A DNA stretch of 64,000 nt from Synechococcus sp. RS9916. GTDB taxonomy: Bacteria > Cyanobacteriota > Cyanobacteriia > PCC-6307 > Cyanobiaceae. The notes beneath the pieces were generated by a model, which was not told the DNA's origin, did not search any database, and worked only from the letters and a program-made list of their open reading frames with translations. Position 1 is the stretch's first letter, and each line of letters starts with the position of its first letter. A program made the position numbers and the translations under genes. Shown here in pieces: positions 35,218-44,249 of this stretch. The stretch is from contig NZ_DS022299.1 in NCBI RefSeq assembly GCF_000153825.1, positions 1,018,869 to 1,082,868 on the forward strand. The letters are read 5' to 3'.

Positions 35218-35538
35218 TTACCACCTAAACGGCCTAATTTTCTCGGGATCATCTGTCCCATTCTTGTTCTTGATCCCAGCTCCTTCTGCAGAGGGTTTTA
35301 ATTCAAGTGAAAGATTGTCCTCGGCTCCAGCCGCTAATGGCTCAGCCAAAAACACCACGTCAGACATGCCACCGCCCCTGCTGCTTGACGTATAAACGAG
35401 AGAAGGACTTACCACAAGATCATTTGAATCATGATCAACCCCATTTGAGCTAGATCCCTTTAAACCACCTACGACTTTTTTCATTTCATCAAGGCTTAAC
35501 TCATTTGCGTCGCCTTGATTGATCTTGCCGGAATTCAT
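35218..35538 (-). CDS. Double-glycine leader peptide, long core
   Basis: 106 residues. Leader GDANELSLDEMKKVVGG, then an 80-residue Ser/Gly/Asp-rich core (LKGSSSNGVDHDSND..., SSSRGGGMSD) ending IRPFRW. No Cys. There is no clear type-A or type-B block upstream and no own terminator; it may share the one downstream. Confidence 0.65.
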   Translation of the reverse strand: MNSGKINQGDANELSLDEMKKVVGGLKGSSSNGVDHDSNDLVVSPSLVYTSSSRGGGMSDVVFLAEPLAAGAEDNLSLELKPSAEGAGIKNKNGTDDPEKIRPFRW

Positions 35539-35648
35539 GGAAAGTCCTATTTGACTCTGTTCTAACACGCTCAATCTTTTGCGCCACTTATTGTTAGGCC
35601 TTCAAGCCAATAGTGCAACTAAAAAGTGAGTCTTCTTTTTAACTGAAC

Positions 35649-35675
35649 AATAAAAACCCCGTTTGTCGCGGGGCT
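35649..35675 (-). terminator. Cassette-type terminator
   Basis: AATAAAAACCCCG...CGGGG hairpin with T-run on the minus strand, ~160 bp past the gene at 35836. It marks the right edge of the array. Confidence 0.75.
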
Positions 35676-35835
35676 TGGCGCAACGCCTTGCAAACGCCTT
35701 ATACCGAATGATCGGCATGGTTCTGGGCAAGATTTGCCTATTGGCTGACGTCATCAGGGCCAGGGAAGAAAGGGCCTAGAGGACCGCCGTTGCGCATGAC
35801 ACCTTTCAAGGTCAGCCGGATTTGCCGAGATGGCT

Positions 35836-36051
35836 TCAGCCCAAAGCATCCTGGAGCTCACGCACCGTTTGCCACTGCCCGTAGTAGTAATTCGCCGTGG
35901 CCCTGCGACTGGCGTCCTCGAGACTGTCGAACGCATCAAAACCAAGAGTGCGCCACAACTCATGGCCACAGGCCTTGGTGAGCTCAGCCTCCGCTTCACG
36001 ATTGAGGTTGTCGAGGCGACGCTGAAGATTTTTGACTTGCGCGACAGACAT
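35836..36051 (-). CDS. Small hypothetical helical protein
   Basis: 71 residues; SVAQVKNLQRRLDNLNREAE is coiled-coil-like, then ANYYYGQWQTVRELQDALG. Follows ycf39 on the same strand after 75 bp. Unknown. Confidence 0.6.
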   Translation of the reverse strand: MSVAQVKNLQRRLDNLNREAEAELTKACGHELWRTLGFDAFDSLEDASRRATANYYYGQWQTVRELQDALG

Positions 36052-36125
36052 CTCAGCCGACCCTTAAAAACACAGGCAACACCCTAACCGGGCGCCAGTA
36101 CATCTGCACTACAAGAGGGGGCTGG

Positions 36126-37088
36126 TTAAAAGGGGAGCTTCTTCTTGGCGTCTTTATCGAGATCCGCCTCCATGTCACGCAGGCGCTTGAGGATCGTGTC
36201 GTAGTACTCGCGGATGTACGACTCGAGCGTGGTGGTTTCGGATTCTTCGAGACCGAAGGCGCTGTAGCTCTCTTCCATGGGAGCGGTCAAGCCGGTGGAA
36301 CCACCCGTGACTTCAGCGAATGCCAGGCGTTCGGCCACGTTCACGGCAGGTTCAAAGAAGTTGCAGACACCCTGCATCGCCTGCATCAGTGCAGGCGGAA
36401 CACGGAAGACCCGAGCCGTTTTGTCGCTGTAGAGCTCACAAAGCTGCACCACTTCACCCGTATTCCAGGCCTTCGGGCCAACCACGGGGAAGCTGCGACG
36501 CACTGTTTCAGGGCGAGTCAGGGCCGCAACCGCAAAGCGAGCCACATCCTGAGTGTTCATATAAGAGATGGCCGAGGGGCTTCCACTTACCCAAACGGTC
36601 TGGCTCTCAAGCACAGGAATGGCGAACTGACCGATCACGCCCTGCATGAAGGCTGCCCCTTGGAGGATCGTGTAATCCAGGTCAGACCCTTCAAGCAGCG
36701 TTTCACTGCAGTGTTTGATATCCATCAACGGCACCTGACGGTGCTTCTCCGCCGCCAGCAGAGACATGAAGATGAATCGCTTCACCCCTGCTGATTCGCA
36801 GGCACGAAACAGGTTGAGCTTGCCGTCCCAATCCGTTTGGTAGACGCTGCGGGGATCATCCGGGCGGCTTGTGGCGGCATCGATCACCGCATCCACGCCT
36901 TCAAGGGCGTAATCGAGGCTGGCGGGCTCGAGCAAGTCACCACGTGTCAGCTCACATCCCCACTCCTGCAGGAATGAAGCTTTCCGTGGGGTCCGCACCA
37001 TGCAACGCACCTGATGGCCGGCGTCTAGGGCTTGGCGGGCAATTTGCCGGCCAAGCGTGCCGGTTGCTCCAACCACCAGAACCTGCAT
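36126..37088 (-). CDS. ycf39: Ycf39, photosystem II assembly factor
   Basis: 320 residues of the atypical short-chain dehydrogenase/NmrA type. N-terminal NADP-binding VLVVGATGTLGRQIARQA. Ycf39 works with high-light-inducible proteins in delivering chlorophyll to newly made D1. Start MQVLVV, five codons inside the open frame, gives the usual length. Confidence 0.92.
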   Translation of the reverse strand: MQVLVVGATGTLGRQIARQALDAGHQVRCMVRTPRKASFLQEWGCELTRGDLLEPASLDYALEGVDAVIDAATSRPDDPRSVYQTDWDGKLNLFRACESAGVKRFIFMSLLAAEKHRQVPLMDIKHCSETLLEGSDLDYTILQGAAFMQGVIGQFAIPVLESQTVWVSGSPSAISYMNTQDVARFAVAALTRPETVRRSFPVVGPKAWNTGEVVQLCELYSDKTARVFRVPPALMQAMQGVCNFFEPAVNVAERLAFAEVTGGSTGLTAPMEESYSAFGLEESETTTLESYIREYYDTILKRLRDMEADLDKDAKKKLPF

Positions 37089-37153
37089 GGGGTCCGAACT
37101 CACAAGGGAAGGAGCCTAGTTGGAGGCCTGGCCGATCGCGGTAGGCCGGGCGA

Positions 37154-37255
37154 TCAGTTGTCGCCTTGGAGCTTGAGCAGCAGAGCGCCACCCGCCAGAC
37201 CCACAGGGATCAGAACCCAAAAGATTGCAGCAGTTCCAAAAATCTCCGCGGCCAT
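37154..37255 (-). CDS. petM: Cytochrome b6f complex subunit PetM
   Basis: 33 residues: [19 protein letters not shown] then [14 protein letters not shown]. One membrane helix, typical PetM (subunit VII) sequence and length. Between ycf39 and the TRM1-like gene on the same strand. Confidence 0.93.
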   Translation of the reverse strand: MAAEIFGTAAIFWVLIPVGLAGGALLLKLQGDN

Positions 37256-37282
37256 GGTGAGGACAAATCGTTCGCCACCCAT

Positions 37283-38452
37283 TTAACGATCCTTACCGCC
37301 CAGATTGCGGCAACTCTGCAACAAGCTGTCGAGAGGAGCATCGGTGCGGACCTGTCCGGCCATCACACCGCTGGCGCAGGCCTGATGCCCTGATGCGCGC
37401 AAAGCATCCACGAGTTCCGTCAAACCTGGAGGCCCAGGCAACTGCAATCGCCGGGCCAACTCCGCAGTTGACCAGCAGCTCACCGGCAGGCCTGGATCGT
37501 GCTGCAGACGCTGAAGCAAACGGCGGCCGGCAGGGGCCAGGGTGGCCTCCATGCGATCGGTAAGAGCCAAGAGCTGCCCGATCACGAGTGGTGACTGCAA
37601 AGGCCCGAGCCAGAGGGGCCCACTCACAGCCCAGCGCCCCTGCCCGAGACCGCAGCCACAGGCAGGCCAGCCCTGGAGCTTCAACAACGACTGCTGGGCC
37701 TGATCACCGCAAACCTCACAGCGGGCCACCAGTCCCAACTGCCGCTCCTCATGGGGTGCAGCGCGCTGAGTCAACCGCACCGCCAAACGAAAGGTGCGGC
37801 CATCGCTGAAACAAACCAAGGGCTCAAGCCCCCGACCCAGCATCCAGGCCTCTCTGGCCAGCGCGGCCAGTTGCAAGCGCAGAGCGAGTTCCCAGCTGGC
37901 GGGGTGCGCCCTGGCTGAAGCCCCAAATCGGCGCACGGCCGCAGGGCGGTCGTGGCCTGTGGGCGAACGGCCATCGGTGCTGGCAAGCAGAAGCACTCCG
38001 CCAAAGGCAAGGGCCTGCAATGCCGCTTGCAACAGCGCATTGGGGCAGCCAAAAGCATCGAGATCGATCAGATCGAAATGTTGCTTCTCGAGGTAGGCAC
38101 GGCGAAGCAAGACCTCCGCCGGCTGCTGCTGCAATTGCACAGCCAGGGTCGTGCCTTCGAGAGCCGCGAGGTTGCGCCGCAGCAGGTCATCCCGGCCTTC
38201 ATCGGCATCATTCACCGTGAGCGTGACGGGCCCGGCAGAAGCCCCTGCAGTGCTCAGGGCTTCAAGCCCCCAACGCAGAGAACGAATGCCGCACCCCGCC
38301 ATCAGATCCAACCAACGGCAGGGGCGTTCCCCCCGTTGCTGTAGCTGCCAGGCAGCAAGCAACACCGACAGGTCACGGGAGGGACGGGAATCCGGCCGAA
38401 AAAACCCGTTCCCCAGCTCCAGCTGCGCTGCACCTTCGCGATAGTGAGTGAT
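37283..38452 (-). CDS. trm1: tRNA (guanine26-N2)-dimethyltransferase, TRM1-like
   Basis: About 389 residues. SAM site WLDLMAGCGIRSLRWG, catalytic-type DLIDLDAFGCPNALL, and a zinc-like CEVC ... CGCG region. The conserved N-terminus (YREGAAQLELGNGFFRPDS) is immediately preceded by no ATG, GTG or TTG in frame. The 5' end given is an approximation: a rare start (ATC near 38452) or a start inside the divergent hydrolase gene is possible. Members methylate G26 of tRNA. Confidence 0.82.
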   Translation of the reverse strand: MTHYREGAAQLELGNGFFRPDSRPSRDLSVLLAAWQLQQRGERPCRWLDLMAGCGIRSLRWGLEALSTAGASAGPVTLTVNDADEGRDDLLRRNLAALEGTTLAVQLQQQPAEVLLRRAYLEKQHFDLIDLDAFGCPNALLQAALQALAFGGVLLLASTDGRSPTGHDRPAAVRRFGASARAHPASWELALRLQLAALAREAWMLGRGLEPLVCFSDGRTFRLAVRLTQRAAPHEERQLGLVARCEVCGDQAQQSLLKLQGWPACGCGLGQGRWAVSGPLWLGPLQSPLVIGQLLALTDRMEATLAPAGRRLLQRLQHDPGLPVSCWSTAELARRLQLPGPPGLTELVDALRASGHQACASGVMAGQVRTDAPLDSLLQSCRNLGGKDR

Positions 38453-39457
38453 GTTCTGGCTCAGACGTCCGTGGATGCAACCGCTCTCCAGACTGCCGCG
38501 CAGGCAGATGGGCGGCTGAGCGATTGGGGAGACGCTGCCCTCTGGCAATGGCAGGGACTGCAGAGTCACTGGCGGGTGCTTGGCCCCAGCGATGGCAGGC
38601 CCCTCGTACTGCTGCACGGATTTGGCGCCAGCAGCGACCATTGGCGCCACAACGCAGCACCGCTGGCGGCGGCTGGTTTCCAGGTGTATGGCCTCGATCT
38701 CATTGGCTTCGGGCGCTCGGAGCAACCGGGTCACCAGCGACAGCGGCCGATCGACAATCGCCTTTGGGCCCGTCAGCTCACGGCATTTCTGGAGCAGGTG
38801 GTGCAAGCCAGCGCCCAGCAGCCCGCCGTGCTGGTGGGCAACTCGCTCGGAGGCCTCACCGCCCTGACCGCCGCTGTGCTGCGCCCTGAGTTGGTGGCGG
38901 CAGTGGCCGCCGCGCCCTTGCCGGATCCAGCCCTGATGCAACCACTGCCCCTGCGACGCCCTCGGTTCTGGCGTCGCCTACGCCGCCCGTTCGTGGTGGC
39001 CGCCATGCGCCTACTACCCTTAGGCCTTCTGGTGCCGGTAATCAGCCGCACTGCGCTGATTCGCCTGGGGCTTCAAGGGGCCTACCACCGCTCGATCCGC
39101 CACGACCGCGAACTGCATCAATTAATTGCAGCCCCTGCGCGCCGGCCCACCGCTGCACGAGCCCTGCGGGCGATGAGCATCGGCATGGCACTGCGGCCCA
39201 GGGGCGCCACGGCTCCTGCCCTGCTGGAACGGCTCGCAGCTCTGCCCCAAGCAATGCCCCTACTGCTGTTGTGGGGTCGCCAAGATCGCTTTGTGCCGCT
39301 ACTGATCGGAGAACGGCTGCAGCAACAACATGCCTGGCTGGAGCTTCAGGTGATCGAGGAGAGCGGCCATTGCCCCCACGACGAAACACCCGAGGCCTTT
39401 CATCAGGTCCTACTGAGCTGGCTGGACCGTAACTTGGATGCACACATCCGCTGCTAA
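38444..39457 (+). CDS. Alpha/beta-fold hydrolase
   Basis: 337 residues. [16 protein letters not shown] oxyanion region, [12 protein letters not shown] nucleophile elbow, [12 protein letters not shown] acid, ESGHCPHDE His. GTG start. Common cyanobacterial family sometimes annotated as pheophytinase- or haloalkane-dehalogenase-like; substrate unknown. Its 5' end overlaps the divergent TRM1-like gene. Confidence 0.85.
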   Translation: MSDVLAQTSVDATALQTAAQADGRLSDWGDAALWQWQGLQSHWRVLGPSDGRPLVLLHGFGASSDHWRHNAAPLAAAGFQVYGLDLIGFGRSEQPGHQRQRPIDNRLWARQLTAFLEQVVQASAQQPAVLVGNSLGGLTALTAAVLRPELVAAVAAAPLPDPALMQPLPLRRPRFWRRLRRPFVVAAMRLLPLGLLVPVISRTALIRLGLQGAYHRSIRHDRELHQLIAAPARRPTAARALRAMSIGMALRPRGATAPALLERLAALPQAMPLLLLWGRQDRFVPLLIGERLQQQHAWLELQVIEESGHCPHDETPEAFHQVLLSWLDRNLDAHIRC

Positions 39458-39470
39458 CGAAACGAGGGGC

Positions 39471-40001
39471 ATGAAGCACACCCTGTCCGTGCTGGTGGAG
39501 GATGAATCCGGCGCTCTCAGCCGCATTGCTGGCCTGTTTGCCCGCCGTGGTTTCAACATCGACAGCCTGGCGGTCGGCCCGGCGGAAGCCGATGGACGCT
39601 CCCGCCTGACGATGGTGGTGGAGGGCGATGAGCACACCCTCCAGCAGATGACCAAACAGCTCGACAAGCTGGTGAACGTGCTGCAGGTGCTGGATCTGTC
39701 TCAGATTCCAGCGGTGGAGCGCGAACTGATGTTGCTCAAGGTGGCCGCACCGGCAGAGCAGCGCAGCGCCATCCTTGAACTGGTGCAAGTGTTCCGCGCC
39801 AAGGTGGTGGACGTGGCTGACGATGCGCTCACCCTCGAAGTGGTGGGCGATCCCGGCAAGCTGGTGGCGCTTGAGCGCCTGATGGCGCCCTACGGGATTC
39901 TTGAAATTGCCCGCACCGGAAAAGTGGCGCTTGAGCGATCCTCAGGCGTGAACACTGAGCTGCTCAAGGCGGCCATCACAGGCGGGCGGGTGCCCGCCTG
40001 A
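39471..40001 (+). CDS. ilvH: Acetolactate synthase regulatory (small) subunit
   Basis: 176 residues, with N-terminal ACT domain ([19 protein letters not shown] ... [11 protein letters not shown]). It binds valine and modulates the catalytic subunit in branched-chain amino acid synthesis. ATG after GAGGGGC, a good ribosome-binding site. Confidence 0.95.
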   Translation: MKHTLSVLVEDESGALSRIAGLFARRGFNIDSLAVGPAEADGRSRLTMVVEGDEHTLQQMTKQLDKLVNVLQVLDLSQIPAVERELMLLKVAAPAEQRSAILELVQVFRAKVVDVADDALTLEVVGDPGKLVALERLMAPYGILEIARTGKVALERSSGVNTELLKAAITGGRVPA

Positions 40002-40005
40002 TGAA

Positions 40006-40698
40006 TCAAGGGGCCGGAGTGAGCACTTCGGCTTTGGAAATGCGGTCGTCGGCCTGAATGGCATCAACCACCTCCATTCCTTTCACTACACGACCGAACA
40101 CGGCGTAGCGCCCATCGAGTTCGGGTAGGGGCTTGAGGGCGATATAAAACTGCGCGCTGGCGGAATCTGGAGCCTGGGAGCGGGCCATGGCCAGAGCACC
40201 CCGCTCGTGGGACAGCTGAATCTTCAGCAGATCGCTGGGATTGCTGGTGACACGGCTGTAACGGGGTTCTGGTTCATTGCTGAACTTGACTTCCAATGGA
40301 ATCATCCGGGCCTGACCATTGGCAGGGTCGATGAAGCTGCCGTTGCCGTAGGCCGACTTCGGGGTGCTCGGATCCTTCGATGCAGGGTCGCCACCCTGCA
40401 CCACAAAAGGCACGGGCTCGCGCACGACCCGATGAAACGCCGTGCCGTCGTAAACGCCACGGCGAACCAGGTCGAGGAAATTCCCTGCCGTGACAGGAGC
40501 TGCATCGCCATCCAGCTCAAGGGTCACGTCGCCACGACTCGTGGTCATCAGCACGGTGGCTTTGCCTTGAAGACAAGGGCTGGAAACCTGGTCACAACCC
40601 TTGGCAACCGATGCCTGATTCGGCCCAGAACAAGCAATCAAGAGGGGCAGGCAAAGGACAGCTGCCAGACAGCTCTTCCAGAAGGAACGACGCAGCAT
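40006..40698 (-). CDS. Cyclophilin-type peptidyl-prolyl isomerase, lipoprotein
   Basis: 230 residues. Signal with lipobox LPLLIACSG, then cyclophilin domain (GNFLDLVRRGVYDGTAFHRV, FVVQGGDP, ELDGRYAVFGRVVKGM). Probably anchored on the periplasmic side and helps protein folding. It overlaps nothing, but lies directly after ycf4; the TTG nine bases upstream is a less likely start. Confidence 0.9.
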   Translation of the reverse strand: MLRRSFWKSCLAAVLCLPLLIACSGPNQASVAKGCDQVSSPCLQGKATVLMTTSRGDVTLELDGDAAPVTAGNFLDLVRRGVYDGTAFHRVVREPVPFVVQGGDPASKDPSTPKSAYGNGSFIDPANGQARMIPLEVKFSNEPEPRYSRVTSNPSDLLKIQLSHERGALAMARSQAPDSASAQFYIALKPLPELDGRYAVFGRVVKGMEVVDAIQADDRISKAEVLTPAP

Positions 40699-40703
40699 GG
40701 TGA

Positions 40704-41240
40704 TCAAAGACCTTCGAGGTTGACGCCGAGGAAACGGGCCAGTTCGGCGCCGTCCTGCTCGAGTTGGGCCAGAGGAAGGGGTTCACCCACACGGGTGAGG
40801 GGCATGTCGCGGCGACCCTGCACGCGCAGGGAAATGCGACGGCGGGTGTTGAGGCCATCACGCACTTCCACCTTCACAGCCTTCACATCCTTCAAGGGAA
40901 TTTCCACGTTGATGGGCTTGCGAAAGCCACGTCGTGAAATGGTCACCAACCCGGCAGAGCGGTCGAAACGGTTGGTGCCAGCACCTACATCCACGGCGAT
41001 GACCCACCACAGATACGTGGCCAGGAGGGCTGCAGCGAGGCTGTACAAACCCATCACCAAACCCTGAGGCACAAAGATCAGAGCGGCAGGATGGCCAAGG
41101 GGCAGGAGATCACGCCCGAGATAGCTGGACAGCGATGCCAGCAAAAAACCGAGGCCGCCGATGCTCACCATCAGAGCCACCAGCACGTTGGAGAGGCGGC
41201 GGGAGCCGAGAACCGGCTGTTCAAGCAGATCGGCAGACAT
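40704..41240 (-). CDS. ycf4: Photosystem I assembly protein Ycf4
   Basis: 178 residues. Two N-terminal membrane helices ([36 protein letters not shown]) and a soluble domain with [18 protein letters not shown]. Ycf4 is a thylakoid factor for PSI assembly. Divergent from psbD with 219 bp between. Confidence 0.95.
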   Translation of the reverse strand: MSADLLEQPVLGSRRLSNVLVALMVSIGGLGFLLASLSSYLGRDLLPLGHPAALIFVPQGLVMGLYSLAAALLATYLWWVIAVDVGAGTNRFDRSAGLVTISRRGFRKPINVEIPLKDVKAVKVEVRDGLNTRRRISLRVQGRRDMPLTRVGEPLPLAQLEQDGAELARFLGVNLEGL

Positions 41241-41459
41241 GGAAGGCTCTTGGAAGCGCCCATTGTGACCCGCTGGGGGCTAAACCTGCCGACGACTGAG
41301 GAGCTGAGAAAAACAGCAGCTAAAAAACGAAAGAAACTCGAAAAAAGCGTTTCGATACAACGGATTTCAGCTGACGCGAAACACCCCCGCGCAGCCCACG
41401 GAAATTGTTAAGGTCGCCGGGTATCCCACAGCCTGCGGGTAACCGCACCGTTCTCTCTC

Positions 41460-42515
41460 ATGACGATCGCTGTAGGACGCGCGCCACAGCGGGGATGGTT
41501 CGACGTCCTCGATGACTGGCTCAAGCGCGACCGCTTCGTTTTTGTCGGCTGGTCCGGCATCCTTCTCTTTCCAACGGCCTATCTGGCCATCGGTGGCTGG
41601 CTCACCGGCACCACCTTCGTCACCTCCTGGTACACCCACGGCATTGCCTCCTCGTACCTGGAAGGTTGCAACTTCCTGACCGCAGCTGTGTCCACCCCCG
41701 CTGATGCGATGGGTCACAGCCTTCTGCTGCTCTGGGGCCCTGAGGCCCAGGGCGACTTCGTGCGCTGGTGTCAGCTCGGCGGCCTTTGGGCCTTCGTGGC
41801 CCTACATGGTGCCTTCGCGCTGATCGGCTTCATGCTCCGTCAGTTCGAGATCGCTCGTCTGGTGGGCATCCGCCCCTACAACGCCATCGCCTTCTCCGGC
41901 CCGATCGCGGTGTTCGTCAGCGTCTTCCTGATGTACCCCCTCGGTCAGAGCAGCTGGTTCTTCGCGCCCTCCTTCGGTGTGGCTGCGATCTTCCGCTTCC
42001 TCCTCTTCCTTCAGGGCTTCCACAACTGGACCCTGAACCCCTTCCACATGATGGGCGTGGCCGGCATCCTCGGCGGCGCACTGCTCTGCGCCATTCACGG
42101 CGCCACCGTGGAAAACACCCTGTTTGAGGACGGCGAGCAGTCCAACACCTTCAAGGCCTTCGAGCCCACCCAGGAAGAAGAGACCTATTCCATGGTCACC
42201 GCCAACCGCTTCTGGAGCCAAATCTTCGGAATTGCGTTCTCCAACAAGCGCTGGCTGCACTTCTTCATGCTGTTCGTGCCTGTGATGGGCCTGTGGACCA
42301 GCTCCATCGGCATCATCGGTCTGGCTCTCAACCTGCGCGCCTATGACTTCGTGTCTCAGGAAATCCGCGCTGCAGAAGATCCCGAATTCGAGACCTTCTA
42401 CACCAAGAACGTCCTTCTGAATGAAGGTCTGCGTGCCTGGATGGCACCGGCTGACCAGCCGCACGAAAACTTCGTCTTCCCTGAAGAGGTTCTGCCCCGT
42501 GGAAACGCCCTTTAA
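41460..42515 (+). CDS. psbD: Photosystem II D2 protein
   Basis: 351 residues starting [20 protein letters not shown]; five helices with quinone, chlorophyll and non-heme iron ligands conserved by eye (for example [17 protein letters not shown]). Reaction-centre subunit of PSII. The last 17 bp overlap the psbC start, the usual psbDC arrangement. Confidence 0.98.
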   Translation: MTIAVGRAPQRGWFDVLDDWLKRDRFVFVGWSGILLFPTAYLAIGGWLTGTTFVTSWYTHGIASSYLEGCNFLTAAVSTPADAMGHSLLLLWGPEAQGDFVRWCQLGGLWAFVALHGAFALIGFMLRQFEIARLVGIRPYNAIAFSGPIAVFVSVFLMYPLGQSSWFFAPSFGVAAIFRFLLFLQGFHNWTLNPFHMMGVAGILGGALLCAIHGATVENTLFEDGEQSNTFKAFEPTQEEETYSMVTANRFWSQIFGIAFSNKRWLHFFMLFVPVMGLWTSSIGIIGLALNLRAYDFVSQEIRAAEDPEFETFYTKNVLLNEGLRAWMAPADQPHENFVFPEEVLPRGNAL

Positions 42516-43887
42516 TGCTGGTCTTGTCGCCACTGGCGGCAAAGACCTCGACTCCACTGGCTATGCCTGGTGGTCTGGTAATGCTCGTCTGATCAACCTG
42601 TCCGGCCGTCTGCTTGGTGCCCACGTGGCCCATGCTGGCCTGATGGTGTTCTGGGCCGGCGCCATGATGCTGTTCGAGGTGAGCCACTTCACCTTCGACA
42701 AGCCCATGTATGAACAGGGCCTGATCCTGTTCCCCCACGTCGCCACCCTGGGCTATGGCGTGGGACCCGGCGGTGAGGTCACTGATCTCTTCCCCTTTTT
42801 CGTGGTCGGTGTTCTGCACCTGATCAGCTCCGCCGTGCTCGGCCTCGGCGGCCTCTATCACGCCCTGCGAGGTCCGGAGATCCTGGAGAACTACTCCACC
42901 TTCTTCTCTCAGGACTGGCGTGACAAGAACCAGATGACCAACATCATTGGTTATCACTTGATTCTTCTCGGCGTTGGATGCCTGCTACTGGTCTTCAAGG
43001 CCATGTTCTTCGGTGGCGTCTACGACACTTGGGCCCCCGGTGGTGGTGATGTTCGTCTAATCACCAACCCCACCCTGAATCCCGGTGTGATCTTCGGTTA
43101 TCTGTTCCGCGCACCCTTCGGTGGCGAGGGCTGGATCATCGGTGTGAACTCCATGGAGGACATCATCGGCGGCCACATCTGGTTGGGTCTGACCCTGATC
43201 TTCGGTGGCATCTGGCACGTGATCACCAAGCCTTTCGGCTGGGTGCGTCGTGCCTTCATTTGGAACGGTGAGGCCTACCTGAGCTACAGCCTTGGAGCCC
43301 TGAGCTTCATGAGCTTCATCTGCTCTGCTTTCATCTGGTTCAACAACACCGCTTATCCCTCCGAGTTCTACGGCCCTACCAACGCCGAGTCCTCCCAGGC
43401 ACAGAGCTTCACCTTCCTGGTGCGTGACCAACGCCTGGGCGCCAACATCGGTTCGGCCATGGGCCCCACCGGCCTTGGTAAATATCTGATGCGCTCCCCA
43501 ACCGGTGAGATCATCTTCGGTGGTGAAACCATGCGTTTCTGGGACTTCCGTGGTCCCTGGCTGGAGCCCCTGCGTGGCCCCAATGGCCTGAGCCTCGACA
43601 AGCTGCAAAACGACATCCAGCCTTGGCAGGTGCGTCGTGCAGCTGAGTACATGACTCACGCTCCCAACGCTTCCCTCAACTCTGTGGGCGGCATCATCAC
43701 CGAGCCCAACTCGGTGAACTTCGTGAACATCCGCCAGTGGCTGGCTGCGACTCAGTTCGTGCTTGCCTTCTTCTTCCTGGTGGGTCACCTCTGGCACGCC
43801 GGCCGCGCACGCGCTGCTGCTGCTGGTTTCGAAAAAGGCATCGACCGTCAGGCCGAGCCCACCTTGGCCATGCCCGACCTCGACTGA
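42499..43887 (+). CDS. psbC: Photosystem II CP43 chlorophyll protein
   Basis: 462 residues, inner antenna of PSII with six helices and the large lumenal loop that supplies a ligand to the oxygen-evolving cluster ([20 protein letters not shown] in the early part). GTG start inside psbD ([19 protein letters not shown]) is the standard psbC start; the open frame extends further upstream only by overlap. Confidence 0.97.
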   Translation: METPFNAGLVATGGKDLDSTGYAWWSGNARLINLSGRLLGAHVAHAGLMVFWAGAMMLFEVSHFTFDKPMYEQGLILFPHVATLGYGVGPGGEVTDLFPFFVVGVLHLISSAVLGLGGLYHALRGPEILENYSTFFSQDWRDKNQMTNIIGYHLILLGVGCLLLVFKAMFFGGVYDTWAPGGGDVRLITNPTLNPGVIFGYLFRAPFGGEGWIIGVNSMEDIIGGHIWLGLTLIFGGIWHVITKPFGWVRRAFIWNGEAYLSYSLGALSFMSFICSAFIWFNNTAYPSEFYGPTNAESSQAQSFTFLVRDQRLGANIGSAMGPTGLGKYLMRSPTGEIIFGGETMRFWDFRGPWLEPLRGPNGLSLDKLQNDIQPWQVRRAAEYMTHAPNASLNSVGGIITEPNSVNFVNIRQWLAATQFVLAFFFLVGHLWHAGRARAAAAGFEKGIDRQAEPTLAMPDLD

Positions 43888-43936
43888 TCCTCACGATCAC
43901 TCGAACGGCATCACGCCAACAACGATCGTCATTTCA

Positions 43937-43962
43937 CCCTCGCCTGCGGGCGGGGGTTTTTT
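43937..43962 (+). terminator. psbDC terminator
   Basis: CCCTCGCC TGC GGGCGGGGG hairpin followed by TTTTTT. Confidence 0.88.
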
Positions 43963-44200
43963 ATAGGCAACACAAAACCACCGAAAACCAAAAAGCCAAA
44001 AGCTTCAAAAGTCAAATCGAGACAGATCCCCGCATCTCAAAAAAGCCTTCCCAACAGAAGCATTCGAATTACGTAACACCACCAAAGCTATCATTCAGAA
44101 ATCTCAGAACTCTTCAAACAAAACAACTACACCAATCAGCACATCAACAATAAAAGTAGGCTTAATTCATTCTAACTACCGCCATTTGCATAACAGCTAG
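43963..44200. other. AT-rich intergenic stretch
   Basis: Adenine-rich and without a convincing gene; composition differs sharply from psbC and may belong to the autotransporter insertion. Confidence 0.5.
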
Positions 44201-44228
44201 TTGACGACCTCCGGCCAGAACCTAAAAT
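44201..44228 (+). promoter_or_regulatory. Sigma70-type promoter of the autotransporter
   Basis: TTGACG, 16-bp spacer, TAAAAT; 21 bp before the TTG start codon. Confidence 0.6.
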
Positions 44229-44249
44229 TATCATGATCGCTTTACTGGC

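Noticed and set aside
26812-35538. Lanthipeptide (prochlorosin) cluster
   Set aside because: Leaders are short double-glycine types, not the long Nif11-like leaders, most cores have few or no Cys, and no LanM gene is present.
28285-35675. Repeated CCCCGC...GCGGGG sequences as CRISPR or mobile repeats
   Set aside because: Each is a hairpin with a T-run at the end of a gene; terminators explain them.
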